From an uncultured Collinsella sp. (lineage in GTDB: Bacteria > Actinomycetota > Coriobacteriia > Coriobacteriales > Coriobacteriaceae), in contig URGY01000004.1 in assembly GCA_900547505.1 (NCBI GenBank), positions 1 through 24,869 of the forward strand: a DNA stretch of 24,869 bases, given 5' to 3'. Made by a program: the position numbers and the translations under genes. Positions 6,925 to 14,725 of the stretch are shown here, piece by piece. How positions within the stretch are numbered: the first letter of the stretch is position 1; every line of letters starts with the position of its first letter. The notes below the pieces were generated by a model. The model made no database searches and was not told where the DNA came from. It saw nothing but the letters and a program-made list of their open reading frames with translations.

Positions 6925-6964
6925 GAAAACGGCGCCCGTCGGCGATGTTGCCGGCGGGCGCCGT
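6925..6964 (-). terminator. Rho-independent terminator of galKT
   Basis: Arms at 6929-6943 and 6950-6964 pair over 15 bp (one G-U) with a 6-nt loop. On the minus strand the stem is followed by TTTT. It lies 47 bases past the galT stop codon. Confidence 0.88.
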
Positions 6965-7011
6965 GGTCGTGTAGGCGCTATTTGTTAAGTGCGTGCGTTC
7001 GAGCTCGCGTG

Positions 7012-8640
7012 CTACAGCGAGTCGATAAAGCGCTGCTGGGCGGCGCGGCCGGCTTCGTCCCACTTAAAGACGCCGGCGTTGTCGAGCACGTGGCCAAACA
7101 CCACGCCCACCTCCTCGTGCAGGATATCGATGGCGTTATCCGCCGTAAGCTCATCGGCGCGACGGGCAAAGACATCCTCGGTCCATGCGGCATGGCTGCG
7201 GCAAAGATCATCGCCCTCGAGTGCGCCGGCAAGGTCGTAGCTGGCATCGGCCTTGGCTGCCAGCAGGTGCTCACGAACAGCGCCGAGCTCGGGAACCAAG
7301 CGCGGCGGCAAAATGGCCAGGCCCATGACCTCGATCAGGCCGATGTTCTCCTTTTTGATGTGGTGGTACTCAGCATGCGGGTGGAATACGCCCAGCGGAT
7401 GCTCGTCGGTCGTGATGTTGCAGCGAAGCGCGAGGTAAGCCTCGTAGACCTCGCCGCCGGCATTGCCGCGGGAGTCGACGCGGCGGATGACGGGCGTCAC
7501 GGTGTTGTGGGCCACGCCGTCGGCCGTGTGCGCGATAACGCCCACGGACTCGTCGGTCCACTCGCGCCAAGCGAGGATAATCTTCTCGGCAGCGTCGAGC
7601 AGCTGGGCGCGGTCGTGCGAGCGCAGCCGCAGCACCGAAAGCGGCCACTGCAACACGGTACCGCTGACCTGGTCAAAGCCGGGCACGCTAAACTGCGAGA
7701 CTTCGGTGGCATGCATCATGGGGAACTCGTGCGCGCCGCCCTGGAAGTGGTCGTGCGACAAGATCGAGCCGCCCACGATGGGCAGGTCGGCGTTGGAGCC
7801 AATAAAGTAATGCGGGAACAGGTCCACAAAGTCGAGCAGGCAAGTCAGGCCCTTGCGGTCGACGTGCATCGGACGATGCTCGGAGCTCATGGCAATGCAG
7901 TGCTCGTTAAAGTACGCGTACGGGCTGTACTGGAAGCCCCAGCGCTCGCCGTCGAGCTGGATGGGGATAACGCGCAGATTCTGGCGGGCGGGGTGAGCGC
8001 CGCCGTCGGCTGCAGCGGAGCGTCCGGGATAGCCCTCGTTTTCGATGCACAGCTGACAGGCGGGATACTTCTCGCCCGTGTTCTTGGCTGCACCTGCCGC
8101 GGCGATATCGCGCGGGTCCTTTTCGGGCTTTGACAGGTTGATAGTGATCTCCAGGTCACCCCAGTTGGTGGGGGTGTTCCATTTGATATTGCGCGCGATG
8201 GCGGCGCGGCGCACGTAGCCGGCGTCGCAGCACAGACCGTAGAACCAGTCGGTCGCGGCGCGGGGCTCGTTGACGCCCATGCGGCCGTTGAACTCCTCGT
8301 TTACAACCGAAGGCCTCGGCATCAGCGCGCCCATGATGCGCATGGCGATGCGGTCGCGGCCCGACGCCGTGTCCTCGGCGGCGCCGTTGGCAACGGCGGC
8401 CTCGGCAAGCGCGGCGAGCGTGCCCTCCAGGTCAAAGTCGGGCAGGGTATCGGGGTGCAAGAGCGAGAGTTTCTCAACTTGGAGTGCCCAAGTCATGTCG
8501 AGTGCGGGGCCCGTGGCGCCGATGCACTCCAAAATGGTGTTGTATGCCCAGATGCGATCGTCCTGGCCGATCATCGATCGGTGGATAGCGTACTCGATCA
8601 GGTTCTGCGCGGCCTCGCGCACGTCAGTCATTACAGCCAT
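7012..8640 (-). CDS. galT: UDP-glucose--hexose-1-phosphate uridylyltransferase, class II
   Basis: The 542-residue protein is a class II GalT, the branch found in Gram-positive bacteria and unlike the class I enzyme of E. coli. It exchanges UMP between UDP-glucose and galactose-1-phosphate in the Leloir pathway. Landmarks include DWFYGLCCDAGYVRRAAIARN, INLSKPEKDPRDIAAA, YPACQLCIENEGYPGR, PYAYFNEHCIAMSSEHRPM, the nucleophile motif SHDHFQGGAHEFPM (His-Asp-His) and IGLIEVMGLAILPPRL. It is slightly longer than the usual ~490-500. The ATG at 8640 overlaps the end of galK by 10 bases, and AAGGGGGC precedes it; a second ATG at 8631 makes a TAATG overlap with the galK stop. Either way galK and galT are translationally coupled. 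galE is not in the window. Confidence 0.95.
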   Translation of the reverse strand: MAVMTDVREAAQNLIEYAIHRSMIGQDDRIWAYNTILECIGATGPALDMTWALQVEKLSLLHPDTLPDFDLEGTLAALAEAAVANGAAEDTASGRDRIAMRIMGALMPRPSVVNEEFNGRMGVNEPRAATDWFYGLCCDAGYVRRAAIARNIKWNTPTNWGDLEITINLSKPEKDPRDIAAAGAAKNTGEKYPACQLCIENEGYPGRSAAADGGAHPARQNLRVIPIQLDGERWGFQYSPYAYFNEHCIAMSSEHRPMHVDRKGLTCLLDFVDLFPHYFIGSNADLPIVGGSILSHDHFQGGAHEFPMMHATEVSQFSVPGFDQVSGTVLQWPLSVLRLRSHDRAQLLDAAEKIILAWREWTDESVGVIAHTADGVAHNTVTPVIRRVDSRGNAGGEVYEAYLALRCNITTDEHPLGVFHPHAEYHHIKKENIGLIEVMGLAILPPRLVPELGAVREHLLAAKADASYDLAGALEGDDLCRSHAAWTEDVFARRADELTADNAIDILHEEVGVVFGHVLDNAGVFKWDEAGRAAQQRFIDSL

Positions 8641-9836
8641 GCCGCGTAAGCCCCCTTGTCAGAGATGGCGTAGTGACGGGCAGAGCCTTCGCCCAGCCAG
8701 CCGTTCATCTTGGCGATGAAGGTGTCGACCAGGTCGAGCGGCACGAAGGCCTGGATGGTGCCACCAAAGCCGCCACCGTGGATACGAACGGCGCCGCGGC
8801 CGTCGAGCACGTGCTCGGCCAGCGCCAGGGCATACATGGAAGGCTGCTCGGAGCCCAGCTTGGCAACGACATTCTGCAGGTACATGGCAGAGCTGGCGCC
8901 GGACTCGCGCGTCAGGACCAGGAACTGATCGATGTCGCCGGCGTTGAGCGCTGCCCAGCGCTTATCGACCAGGCCATTCTCGTACCAGTAGTGAACGGCG
9001 CGCAGGCAGGCACGGTCGCCCAGCTTGGCGCGCAGCTCGGGGAGCTTGGCGTCAAAGTCCGCCACGTTTACCTCGCACAGGCGTGCCTTGCCAAACTCGG
9101 CGGCGACGTCTTGCATCTCGCGCGGAACGGCGGCGTAGTCGTCGGTGGCTGCCACGTGATCGGCACCGACCTTAACGAGCACGAGCGCATAGCCGTGATC
9201 CTCAAAGTTGAGCTCGAGCTTCTGGGTTTTAGGCTGAGCCTGGTCCTCAAAGTCCATGTAGGCGAGGCCGCCCAGGCACACAGCGGCCTGGTCCATCAGA
9301 CCGCAGGGCTTGCCATAGTAGTTGTTCTCGGTGCGCTGGCTCATCTGGGCGAGCGCGACGGGCTCGATGGCGGGTGCGCCCCAGAGCGTCTCCATGGCGC
9401 GACCGTATGCCGCCTCGACAGCAGCAGAGCTCGAAAGGCCGCCGCCCGAGGGGACAGAGCAGGTGAAGGCGAAGTCGAAGCCCTGGGGCTCAACGCCCAG
9501 AGCAGCGATTTCGTGGGCCATGCCGCGGACGAGGCTCGCAGACGTGCCCTTCTCGGACTCTTGAATACCCAGCGTGTCGAGCGTGATCTCAAAGGTGGGG
9601 TAGCCCTCATCGGCAACGCGGACCTTGTTGGTGTCGGTCGCTACGGCAATGCCGTCGACGGCGACATCGAGCGAGCCGGCGATAACGTGGCCGCCCTCGT
9701 GGTCGGTGTGGTTGCCACTGATCTCGGAGCGGCCGGGCGCGTGCACATAGAGCACCTGGCGATCGCCGATGGGCCCAAACTCCTCCTCAAACAGCTTGGT
9801 GAGCGTGGCGAGTGTCTTTTCGTCGGGGGTGGTCAT
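8631..9836 (-). CDS. galK: galactokinase
   Basis: This 401-residue GHMP-family kinase phosphorylates galactose to galactose-1-phosphate. The N-terminal galactokinase signature reads PGRSEISGNHTDHEGGHV instead of the textbook GRVNLIGEHTDY form, which marks a divergent clade of Gram-positive galactokinases. The ATP loop PSGGGLSSSAAVEAAYG and the C-terminal GHMP motif IHGGGFGGTIQAFV are intact, as is NYYGKPCGLMDQAA, which carries the catalytic-Asp region. The start at 9836 is chosen because AAAGGA lies just upstream; the frame stays open to 9923 but the extension would run into the operator region. galK is first in the galK-galT transcript, controlled by the LacI-type operators at 9877-9962. Confidence 0.95.
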   Translation of the reverse strand: MTTPDEKTLATLTKLFEEEFGPIGDRQVLYVHAPGRSEISGNHTDHEGGHVIAGSLDVAVDGIAVATDTNKVRVADEGYPTFEITLDTLGIQESEKGTSASLVRGMAHEIAALGVEPQGFDFAFTCSVPSGGGLSSSAAVEAAYGRAMETLWGAPAIEPVALAQMSQRTENNYYGKPCGLMDQAAVCLGGLAYMDFEDQAQPKTQKLELNFEDHGYALVLVKVGADHVAATDDYAAVPREMQDVAAEFGKARLCEVNVADFDAKLPELRAKLGDRACLRAVHYWYENGLVDKRWAALNAGDIDQFLVLTRESGASSAMYLQNVVAKLGSEQPSMYALALAEHVLDGRGAVRIHGGGFGGTIQAFVPLDLVDTFIAKMNGWLGEGSARHYAISDKGAYAAWL

Positions 9837-9876
9837 CGGAGTCCTTTCCTTGGCGCGTACGGGTAAGTTTTGCGCC

Positions 9877-9962
9877 GTTATGAGTACGTTAACAACTTGA
9901 AGCGGCATGAACCAAGTGTTCACGATGCCGCACGTTACGGGCTATGTTAACGTACTCATAAC
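9877..9962. promoter_or_regulatory. paired LacI-type operators in a nested palindrome upstream of galK
   Basis: An 18-bp perfect inverted repeat (9877-9894 and 9945-9962) carries TGAGTACGTTAACA at 9881-9894 and its complement at 9945-9958. Each 14-mer fits the LacI/CcpA-type form TGNNANCGNTNNCA with one mismatch. Their centres are 64 bp apart, about six helical turns, which suits DNA looping. Between them lie GCGGCAT/ATGCCGC (9902-9908, 9925-9931) and TGAAC/GTTCA (9908-9912, 9918-9922). Binding by the adjacent LacI protein is inferred from position. Confidence 0.75.
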
Positions 9963-10067
9963 ACAACTCTTGTCACTTTTTGAGAATCTGGTAATCGGTA
10001 GAAATTCAGCCGTGAACGGTATTGCCGTATGGACTTATAAAGCAGAAGAGATGCGGATTGAAAAAGT

Positions 10068-10081
10068 AGAGTACGTTAACA
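10068..10081. promoter_or_regulatory. third LacI-type operator, upstream of lacI
   Basis: Positions 10069-10081 repeat 13 bases (GAGTACGTTAACA) of the galK operators exactly. The centre is 123 bp from the nearer galK site and 94 bp before the regulator start, so the regulator probably controls its own gene too. Confidence 0.7.
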
Positions 10082-10174
10082 TGCGTCCGACGATAGCGGG
10101 CCTCGGCGCGGGCTAAACTCCTGCCCGGGCCGGCATTCACGCTATTCAGATCTCGCAAGGGTGAAGGTGATCCT

Positions 10175-11206
10175 GTGGCAAGGCGCCCGTCCAACGATAC
10201 AGGTACGCGTCCGGTCTCCATGGCCGACGTCGCCCGCGCTGCTGGCGTTTCGCAGCAGACGGTTTCGCGCGTCGCCAACGGCTTGCCCAACGTTAACGAG
10301 CAGACGCGCCAGCGCGTGCAGTCCGCTATGCAAGAGCTCGGCTTTCGTCCGAGTTATGCCGGTCGCTCGCTGCGCGACGGCCGTTACCATTCGGTCGGCC
10401 TATGCATCAACGATGTCACCAAGTTTGGCAACCTCTCAATGATCGACGGCATCGCCAGCGCTGCTCGCGAGCATAATTGCGCCATCACGCTGGTCGAGAT
10501 GTCCAAGACCGAGGAATTCTCGCTTGCCGAGGCCACGCGTCGTATGGCCGCATTGCCGGTGGACGGCATCATCATCGGCATGAGTCGCATGGCACCCGAT
10601 TTCGAGACGTTTGATCCACTGCCGGGCATTGGCACGGTCATCGTTACCATGTACGCGCACCCCCGGGTGACCACGGTCGATTCCGACCATTACGGCTGCT
10701 CACTATTGCTTATGGATCACCTGTTTGAGCTGGGGCACGAGCAGATTCGCTATATCGGCGGCCCGTCGTTCTCGGTCGACGAGCAATTTCGTCGCGCCGG
10801 TTGGCAGGATGCGCTCGAGCGTAAACACATCGAGCCGGCAGAGCCGCTCGAGGGCGACTGGTCTGCCAACAGCGGCTACGAGGCCGGCAGGTACCTGGCC
10901 GAGCACGATCACGCCATGACGGCGATCTATGCGGCAAACGATCAGATGGCAAATGGCGCGATTGCCGCGCTGCGTGATAGCGGTCTTCGCGTGCCCGAGG
11001 ACGTAAGCGTGGTGGGCGTCGATGATTCGCTCGATGATTTTGTAGCACACAACGAGCTCACGACCGTGCGATTCGATCTACATCAGCGCGGACGCGAGGT
11101 GTTCGAGCATGCGGTTCCCGAGGCGGGTACGGCGGGCAAAACCGTTGCCATTCGTATTCCCGGCCAACTCATTATTCGACATAGCACGGCGATACCGCGC
11201 TCATAG
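10175..11206 (+). CDS. LacI-family transcriptional regulator (gal regulator)
   Basis: The 343-residue protein has the LacI layout: N-terminal helix-turn-helix and hinge helix (SMADVARAAGVSQQTVSRVA, residues 15-34, through QRVQSAMQELGFRPS, 46-60), then a periplasmic-binding-like sugar sensor domain with DGIIIG, TVDSDHYGCSLLLMDHLFELGH, YAANDQMANGAIAALRDSGLRVPEDVSVVGVDD and LTTVRFD. The start is GTG at 10175 with AAGGTGA 5-11 bases upstream; no ATG start fits the fold. It is divergent from galK-galT, and three matching operators fill the shared control region, so it is most likely the galactose-responsive repressor of galKT and of itself. The effector (galactose or a related sugar) is not visible from sequence. 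Confidence 0.9.
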   Translation: MARRPSNDTGTRPVSMADVARAAGVSQQTVSRVANGLPNVNEQTRQRVQSAMQELGFRPSYAGRSLRDGRYHSVGLCINDVTKFGNLSMIDGIASAAREHNCAITLVEMSKTEEFSLAEATRRMAALPVDGIIIGMSRMAPDFETFDPLPGIGTVIVTMYAHPRVTTVDSDHYGCSLLLMDHLFELGHEQIRYIGGPSFSVDEQFRRAGWQDALERKHIEPAEPLEGDWSANSGYEAGRYLAEHDHAMTAIYAANDQMANGAIAALRDSGLRVPEDVSVVGVDDSLDDFVAHNELTTVRFDLHQRGREVFEHAVPEAGTAGKTVAIRIPGQLIIRHSTAIPRS

Positions 11207-11289
11207 TTTGCGCAGGTCAACGGCAGTATATTCCGTCTAAATTCCAATCGATAAGGATGCTGACAGATGGCCGTGGCTATGAAGGCGAG

Positions 11290-11298
11290 TGTTATGAT
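11290..11298 (+). promoter_or_regulatory. putative extended -10 promoter of the flavodiiron gene
   Basis: TGTTATGAT (TGN at 11290-11292, TATGAT at 11293-11298) is a good extended -10, 38 bases before the start codon at 11336. No clear -35 is seen, which is acceptable for extended -10 promoters. Confidence 0.45.
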
Positions 11299-11335
11299 AG
11301 ACGGGTTCTTTTGTCTATCTAGGAGGCTTTGCCTG

Positions 11336-12496
11336 ATGGAGATCACCAAGGATATCCGCTACATCGGTGTCGACGATCACGACATTGATCTGTTCGAGGG
11401 CCAGTACGATGTGTCCGAGAACGGTATGGCATACAACAGCTACGTTATCTTGGGCGAAAAGATCGCTGTCGCCGATTCAGTCGACGGCGGTTTTGTTGAC
11501 GAGTGGCTCGACAACCTCGAGGTTGCGCTCGATGGACGTACGCCCGACTACCTGGTCGTCCATCACATGGAGCCCGATCACTCCGCCGGTATCGCTGCCT
11601 TTATGGAGCGCTATCCCCAGGCACAGATTGTGGCCAGCATGGGTGCCTTCCGCATGATGGTCAACTACTTTGGCACCGACTACCCCGAGCGCAAGATGGT
11701 CGTCAAAGAGGGCGACGTGCTCGATCTGGGCGGCCACAGCCTGACCTTTATCGGCGCCCCCAACGTTCACTGGCCCGAGGTGATCTTCTCCTACGAGTCC
11801 ACCGACAAGGTGCTCTTTAGTGCCGACGGCTTTGGCAAGTTTGGCGCCAACGACATCGAGGATCCCGAGGGGTGGGCTTGCGAGGCTCGCCGCTACTACT
11901 TTGGCATCGTCGGTAAGTTCGGCAAGTTCGTGCAGGCCGTGCTCAAGAAGGCCGCCGACCTGGACATTCAGATTATCTGCCCGCTCCACGGCCCCGTGCT
12001 GACCGAGAACCTGGGCTACTACCTCGACACCTATAACACCTGGTCGAGCTATCAGCCCGAAGACGAGGGCATCACGATCGCCTATGCGAGCGTGTATGGC
12101 CATCTGAAGGCTGCCGTCGAGGAGCTCGCATCTGCGCTCGAGGCTCGCGGCCAGAAGGTTTCCGTCTTTGACCTGGCTCGCGACGACATGGCCGAGGCCG
12201 TTGAGGATGCGTTCCGCTACGACCGTCTGGTGCTCGCCTCCATTACCTATCAGGGCGAGATCTTCCCGTGCATGAGCACCTTTATTCACACGCTCGCCGA
12301 GCATGCCTACCAGAACCGCACCGTGGCGCTTGTCGAGTCCGGTTCCTGGGCGCCCGCAGCTGCCAAGGTTATGACCAAGGAGCTCGAGGGCATGAAGGAC
12401 ATCACCCTGACGCAGAACAAGGTGACTGTCCTGGGTTCGCTCAACGACGCCTCGCGCGCTCAGATCGAGGCCCTCGCCGACGAGCTCTCCAAGTAG
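11336..12496 (+). CDS. flavodiiron protein (FprA-type oxygen/NO reductase)
   Basis: The 386-residue protein has an N-terminal metallo-beta-lactamase-like diiron domain and a C-terminal flavodoxin domain starting near residue 245 (GITIAYASVYGHLKAAVEEL). All six expected iron ligands are visible: HHMEPDH (His 77, Glu 79, Asp 81; His 82 follows), His 145 in NVHWPE, Asp 164 in SADGFG and His 218 in CPLHGP. Such cytosolic enzymes reduce O2 to water or NO to N2O using electrons from rubredoxin or similar donors and protect anaerobes. No rubredoxin domain is fused here. The start at 11336 has AGGAGG at 11321-11326. The gene is monocistronic, with its own terminator, so its place between sugar regulators is probably incidental. 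Confidence 0.93.
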   Translation: MEITKDIRYIGVDDHDIDLFEGQYDVSENGMAYNSYVILGEKIAVADSVDGGFVDEWLDNLEVALDGRTPDYLVVHHMEPDHSAGIAAFMERYPQAQIVASMGAFRMMVNYFGTDYPERKMVVKEGDVLDLGGHSLTFIGAPNVHWPEVIFSYESTDKVLFSADGFGKFGANDIEDPEGWACEARRYYFGIVGKFGKFVQAVLKKAADLDIQIICPLHGPVLTENLGYYLDTYNTWSSYQPEDEGITIAYASVYGHLKAAVEELASALEARGQKVSVFDLARDDMAEAVEDAFRYDRLVLASITYQGEIFPCMSTFIHTLAEHAYQNRTVALVESGSWAPAAAKVMTKELEGMKDITLTQNKVTVLGSLNDASRAQIEALADELSK

Positions 12497-12528
12497 CGAC
12501 ACGTTCACTTTTGACGCTCAACCATCAC

Positions 12529-12570
12529 AACCACCACAAAGGGGACAGGCACCTTTGTGGTGGTTTTTGT
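12529..12570 (+). terminator. Rho-independent terminator of the flavodiiron gene
   Basis: Arms AACCACCACAAAGG (12529-12542) and its complement (12552-12565) pair perfectly over 14 bp, followed by TTTTGTTT. It ends where the convergent DeoR-family gene stops. The loop sequence GGACAGGCA resembles the GGGGAC-type dispersed repeats seen elsewhere in the window. Confidence 0.9.
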
Positions 12571-13374
12571 TTAAGCGCCGGCGATGATGAGGGCTGGACG
12601 TGCGCTGTCGGCGGCCTCGGCGATTGAGGTGGCGACGGCATGATCGGGGTCACGGTCCATCACGATGGTGTCGACATCGGCCAGCTCAGCAAAGCGGTAC
12701 ATGCCGCGTCCGTTAACCTTGCTGGCGTCCATGAGGGCGACGCTTTGATGGGCCGCGGCGATCATAGCCGTTTTGGTCTCGGCCATCTGGGGAAAGTCGG
12801 TCGTAAAGCCGCAGCTGGAGACAAAGGCGCCGGGGCACATGACGGCCAGATCGGCATGGACCATTTGGAGCGCCTGCATGGTGAGCGGTCCGTACAAATA
12901 ACGATGGCCTTTGCGCAGCGCCCCGCCCAGCATGACGACATCGACCGAGGGCATGCTCTCGTCGATGTAATCGGCAATGGTAATGTCTGCCGTGATGACG
13001 GTGATACCGTCGCGCTGATCGAGGAGCCGGACGAACTCGAGCGCCGTGGTACCCGAGTCGACGAGCAGCGTGTCGCCGTCATTGACGAGCTCGATGGCGC
13101 TTTGCGCGATGGCCTGCTTGGCAGCGACGTTGACATTGATGCGGCGATCCTGTGTGGAGACGGTCAGGCGTTTGTGGAGCGAGACGGCACCGCCGTGCGT
13201 GCGGCGCAGCTTGCCTGCTTCGGCGAGCGCGTCCAGATCGGCGCGGGCGGTGACGGAGGACACGCCAAAGGTCTGGGCGATTTCTGCTACCTGCACCGAG
13301 GCGTTATGATCGAGCATTTCCATAATCGCGGTACGGCGTTCGTCGGCAAAAGCACGGTTGGTGGCTTGGGCCAT
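12571..13374 (-). CDS. DeoR-family transcriptional regulator
   Basis: The 267-residue protein has a DeoR N-terminal helix-turn-helix (FADERRTAIMEMLDHNASVQ, then VAEIAQTFGVSSVTARADLDALAEAGKLRRTHGGAV, about residues 9-64) and a DeoRC sugar-phosphate sensor domain (AKQAIAQSAIELVNDGDTLL, VDSGTTALEFVRLL, VVMLGGALRKGHRYLYGP). The family includes LacR, AgaR and GlpR, which respond to phosphorylated sugars. It is divergent from the class II aldolase, so it is a good candidate regulator of that gene and of the lac genes at 1856-5121. The start at 13374 follows GGAG (13382-13385); the frame is open to 13431 but the upstream ATG has no ribosome binding site. Its ligand is likely tagatose-6-phosphate or a relative, by analogy with LacR only. 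Confidence 0.9.
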   Translation of the reverse strand: MAQATNRAFADERRTAIMEMLDHNASVQVAEIAQTFGVSSVTARADLDALAEAGKLRRTHGGAVSLHKRLTVSTQDRRINVNVAAKQAIAQSAIELVNDGDTLLVDSGTTALEFVRLLDQRDGITVITADITIADYIDESMPSVDVVMLGGALRKGHRYLYGPLTMQALQMVHADLAVMCPGAFVSSCGFTTDFPQMAETKTAMIAAAHQSVALMDASKVNGRGMYRFAELADVDTIVMDRDPDHAVATSIAEAADSARPALIIAGA

Positions 13375-13708
13375 GCTTGCTCCATTCTCGGCTAAATTTG
13401 CAGGAATTGTGTTGACTCTATTTTCGTTCATTTTCTTTTTGAGTAAGAAAACACCTTTCGATTACTTATCTTTTCTATAAAAGAAAGACGCTGAACGCCC
13501 AAAATTCAATATCGAACACGCCCACTCGGCTTCAATTCCTTCCGTTTGCTTTTCAAAAACGACTGTATCGACCTGCATGGGCTCAATATCTCGCACGTGC
13601 AAAGCCGCTGAATTTCATACAATGAGCGCAGTAAAACGCAAGGTAAAACGCCTTGTGAACAACTACGCCCGATGTCCAGATGCGGGCGAGGGAGAGGAGC
13701 AAACGCTC
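13375..13708. promoter_or_regulatory. divergent control region, DeoR gene / aldolase
   Basis: These 334 bases hold both promoters. Visible signals: TCTTTT/AAAAGA dyad around 13469-13484, TGAAC (13492-13496) and CGAACA (13513-13518) spaced 21 bp, a -10-like TACAAT at 13618-13623, and a 9-nt direct repeat GTAAAACGC at 13631-13639 and 13643-13651. GAAC half-sites also occur upstream of lacA, consistent with one DeoR-family regulator acting at both places, but the arrays are not the same. Confidence 0.4.
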
Positions 13709-14566
13709 ATGGCACTTGTTACCACCGAAAAGATGCTCAAGGACGCTCAGGCCGGCCACTACGCCGTCGGCGCGTTCAACGTCGAGAACCTCGAGTTTGT
13801 TATGGCCGTTCTGGCCGCTGCCGAGGAGACCAAGTCCCCCGTCATCATGCAGACCACCCCGGGCACCATCAAGACCGCTGGTCTGGACTACTTCTACGGC
13901 ATGGTCAAGGCTGCCGCCGAGCGCGCTTCCGTGCCCGTCGCTCTGCACCTCGATCACGGCGATGGCTACGACCGCTGCATGCAGGCTTTCCGCACTGGCT
14001 ATACCTCTGTCATGATCGACGGCTCGCACGAGTCCTTCGAGGACAACATCGCCCTGACCAAGTCCGTCGCCGACGCTGGCCGCGCCATGGGCGTGCCCGT
14101 CGAGGCCGAGCTCGGCAAGGTTGGCGGCAAGGAGGACGACGGTCCCGCGGTTGAGGGCGAGAGCCCCTACACCGATCCTGCCGAGGCCAAGGAGTTCGTC
14201 GAGCGCACCGGCTGCACCTCCCTCGCAATTGGCGTTGGCACCAGCCACGGTGTGTACACGAGCGATCCGCACATCGAGCAGTCCGTGGTCAAGGCCATCC
14301 GCGACGCCGTCGACGTGCCGCTGGTTCTGCACGGCACCTCTGGTGTGCCCGATGAGCAGGTTGCCGAGGCTGTGAAGAACGGCATCTGCAAGGTCAACTA
14401 CGCCACCGAGCTGCGTCAGGCCTACACTAAGGGCTTCATGGCCTACATGGCCGAGAACCCCGCCTGCTTCGATCCCAAGAAGCCGGCCAAGGAGGGCATG
14501 CGTGAGATCACCGAGCTGGTTAAGATCCGCATGACCAACCTCAACTCTGTGGGCAAAGCAGAGTAA
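13709..14566 (+). CDS. class II tagatose/fructose-bisphosphate aldolase
   Basis: The 285-residue protein is a zinc-dependent class II aldolase of the GatY/KbaY/Fba type. It has GHYAVGAFNVENLEF (16-30), catalytic Asp and zinc His in LHLDHGD (Asp 82, His 83), IDGSHESFEDN (103-113), zinc ligands His 180 in GTSHGVY and His 208 in LHGTSGVPDE, and the phosphate/substrate block KVNYATELRQAY. It cleaves a ketose-1,6-bisphosphate to dihydroxyacetone phosphate and glyceraldehyde-3-phosphate. Sequence alone does not separate the tagatose from the fructose enzyme; the DeoR neighbour and the lacABC genes in the window favour a tagatose role. Classical lac operons use the unrelated class I enzyme LacD. Start at 13709 has GAGAGGAG 11-18 bases upstream; the frame extends upstream to 13577 without a better site. 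Confidence 0.92.
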   Translation: MALVTTEKMLKDAQAGHYAVGAFNVENLEFVMAVLAAAEETKSPVIMQTTPGTIKTAGLDYFYGMVKAAAERASVPVALHLDHGDGYDRCMQAFRTGYTSVMIDGSHESFEDNIALTKSVADAGRAMGVPVEAELGKVGGKEDDGPAVEGESPYTDPAEAKEFVERTGCTSLAIGVGTSHGVYTSDPHIEQSVVKAIRDAVDVPLVLHGTSGVPDEQVAEAVKNGICKVNYATELRQAYTKGFMAYMAENPACFDPKKPAKEGMREITELVKIRMTNLNSVGKAE

Positions 14567-14599
14567 CAGCAAGGGTACTCCGACTCGCTACATATCCCG

Positions 14600-14725
14600 G
14601 GGAGGGACGAGGGCTTAGTTCCCCAATCGTCCTCGGGCATGCAAAAAGCCTCGCCGCGCACTTCGTGCGGCGAGGCTTTTTGCCCCCTGCGGAAAGATCG
14701 GGGAACTAAGCCCTCGTCCCTCCCA
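14600..14725. repeat. 25-bp perfect inverted repeat enclosing a terminator
   Basis: Positions 14600-14624 and 14701-14725 are perfect reverse complements (25 bp; the arm contains GACGAGGGCTTAGTTCCCC). They enclose 76 bases with the terminator at 14643-14681 in the middle. This may be a small non-autonomous mobile element or a long mRNA 3' hairpin; no target-site duplication is evident. Confidence 0.85.
14643..14681 (+). terminator. bidirectional terminator after the aldolase
   Basis: AAAAAGCCTCGCCGC (14643-14657) and its complement (14667-14681) pair perfectly over 15 bp with a 9-nt loop. A-tract and T-tract flank the stem, so it can act in both directions. It lies 77 bases after the aldolase stop. 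Confidence 0.93.

Noticed and set aside
6880..8133. Plus-strand open frame of about 417 codons opposite galT
   Set aside because: It mirrors the class II GalT coding sequence, which has clear motifs and a terminator on the other strand; the frame has no ribosome binding site or domain.
11477..12508. Minus-strand open frame of 343 codons opposite the flavodiiron gene
   Set aside because: It is antisense to a gene with all six iron ligands in place and shows only low-complexity composition.
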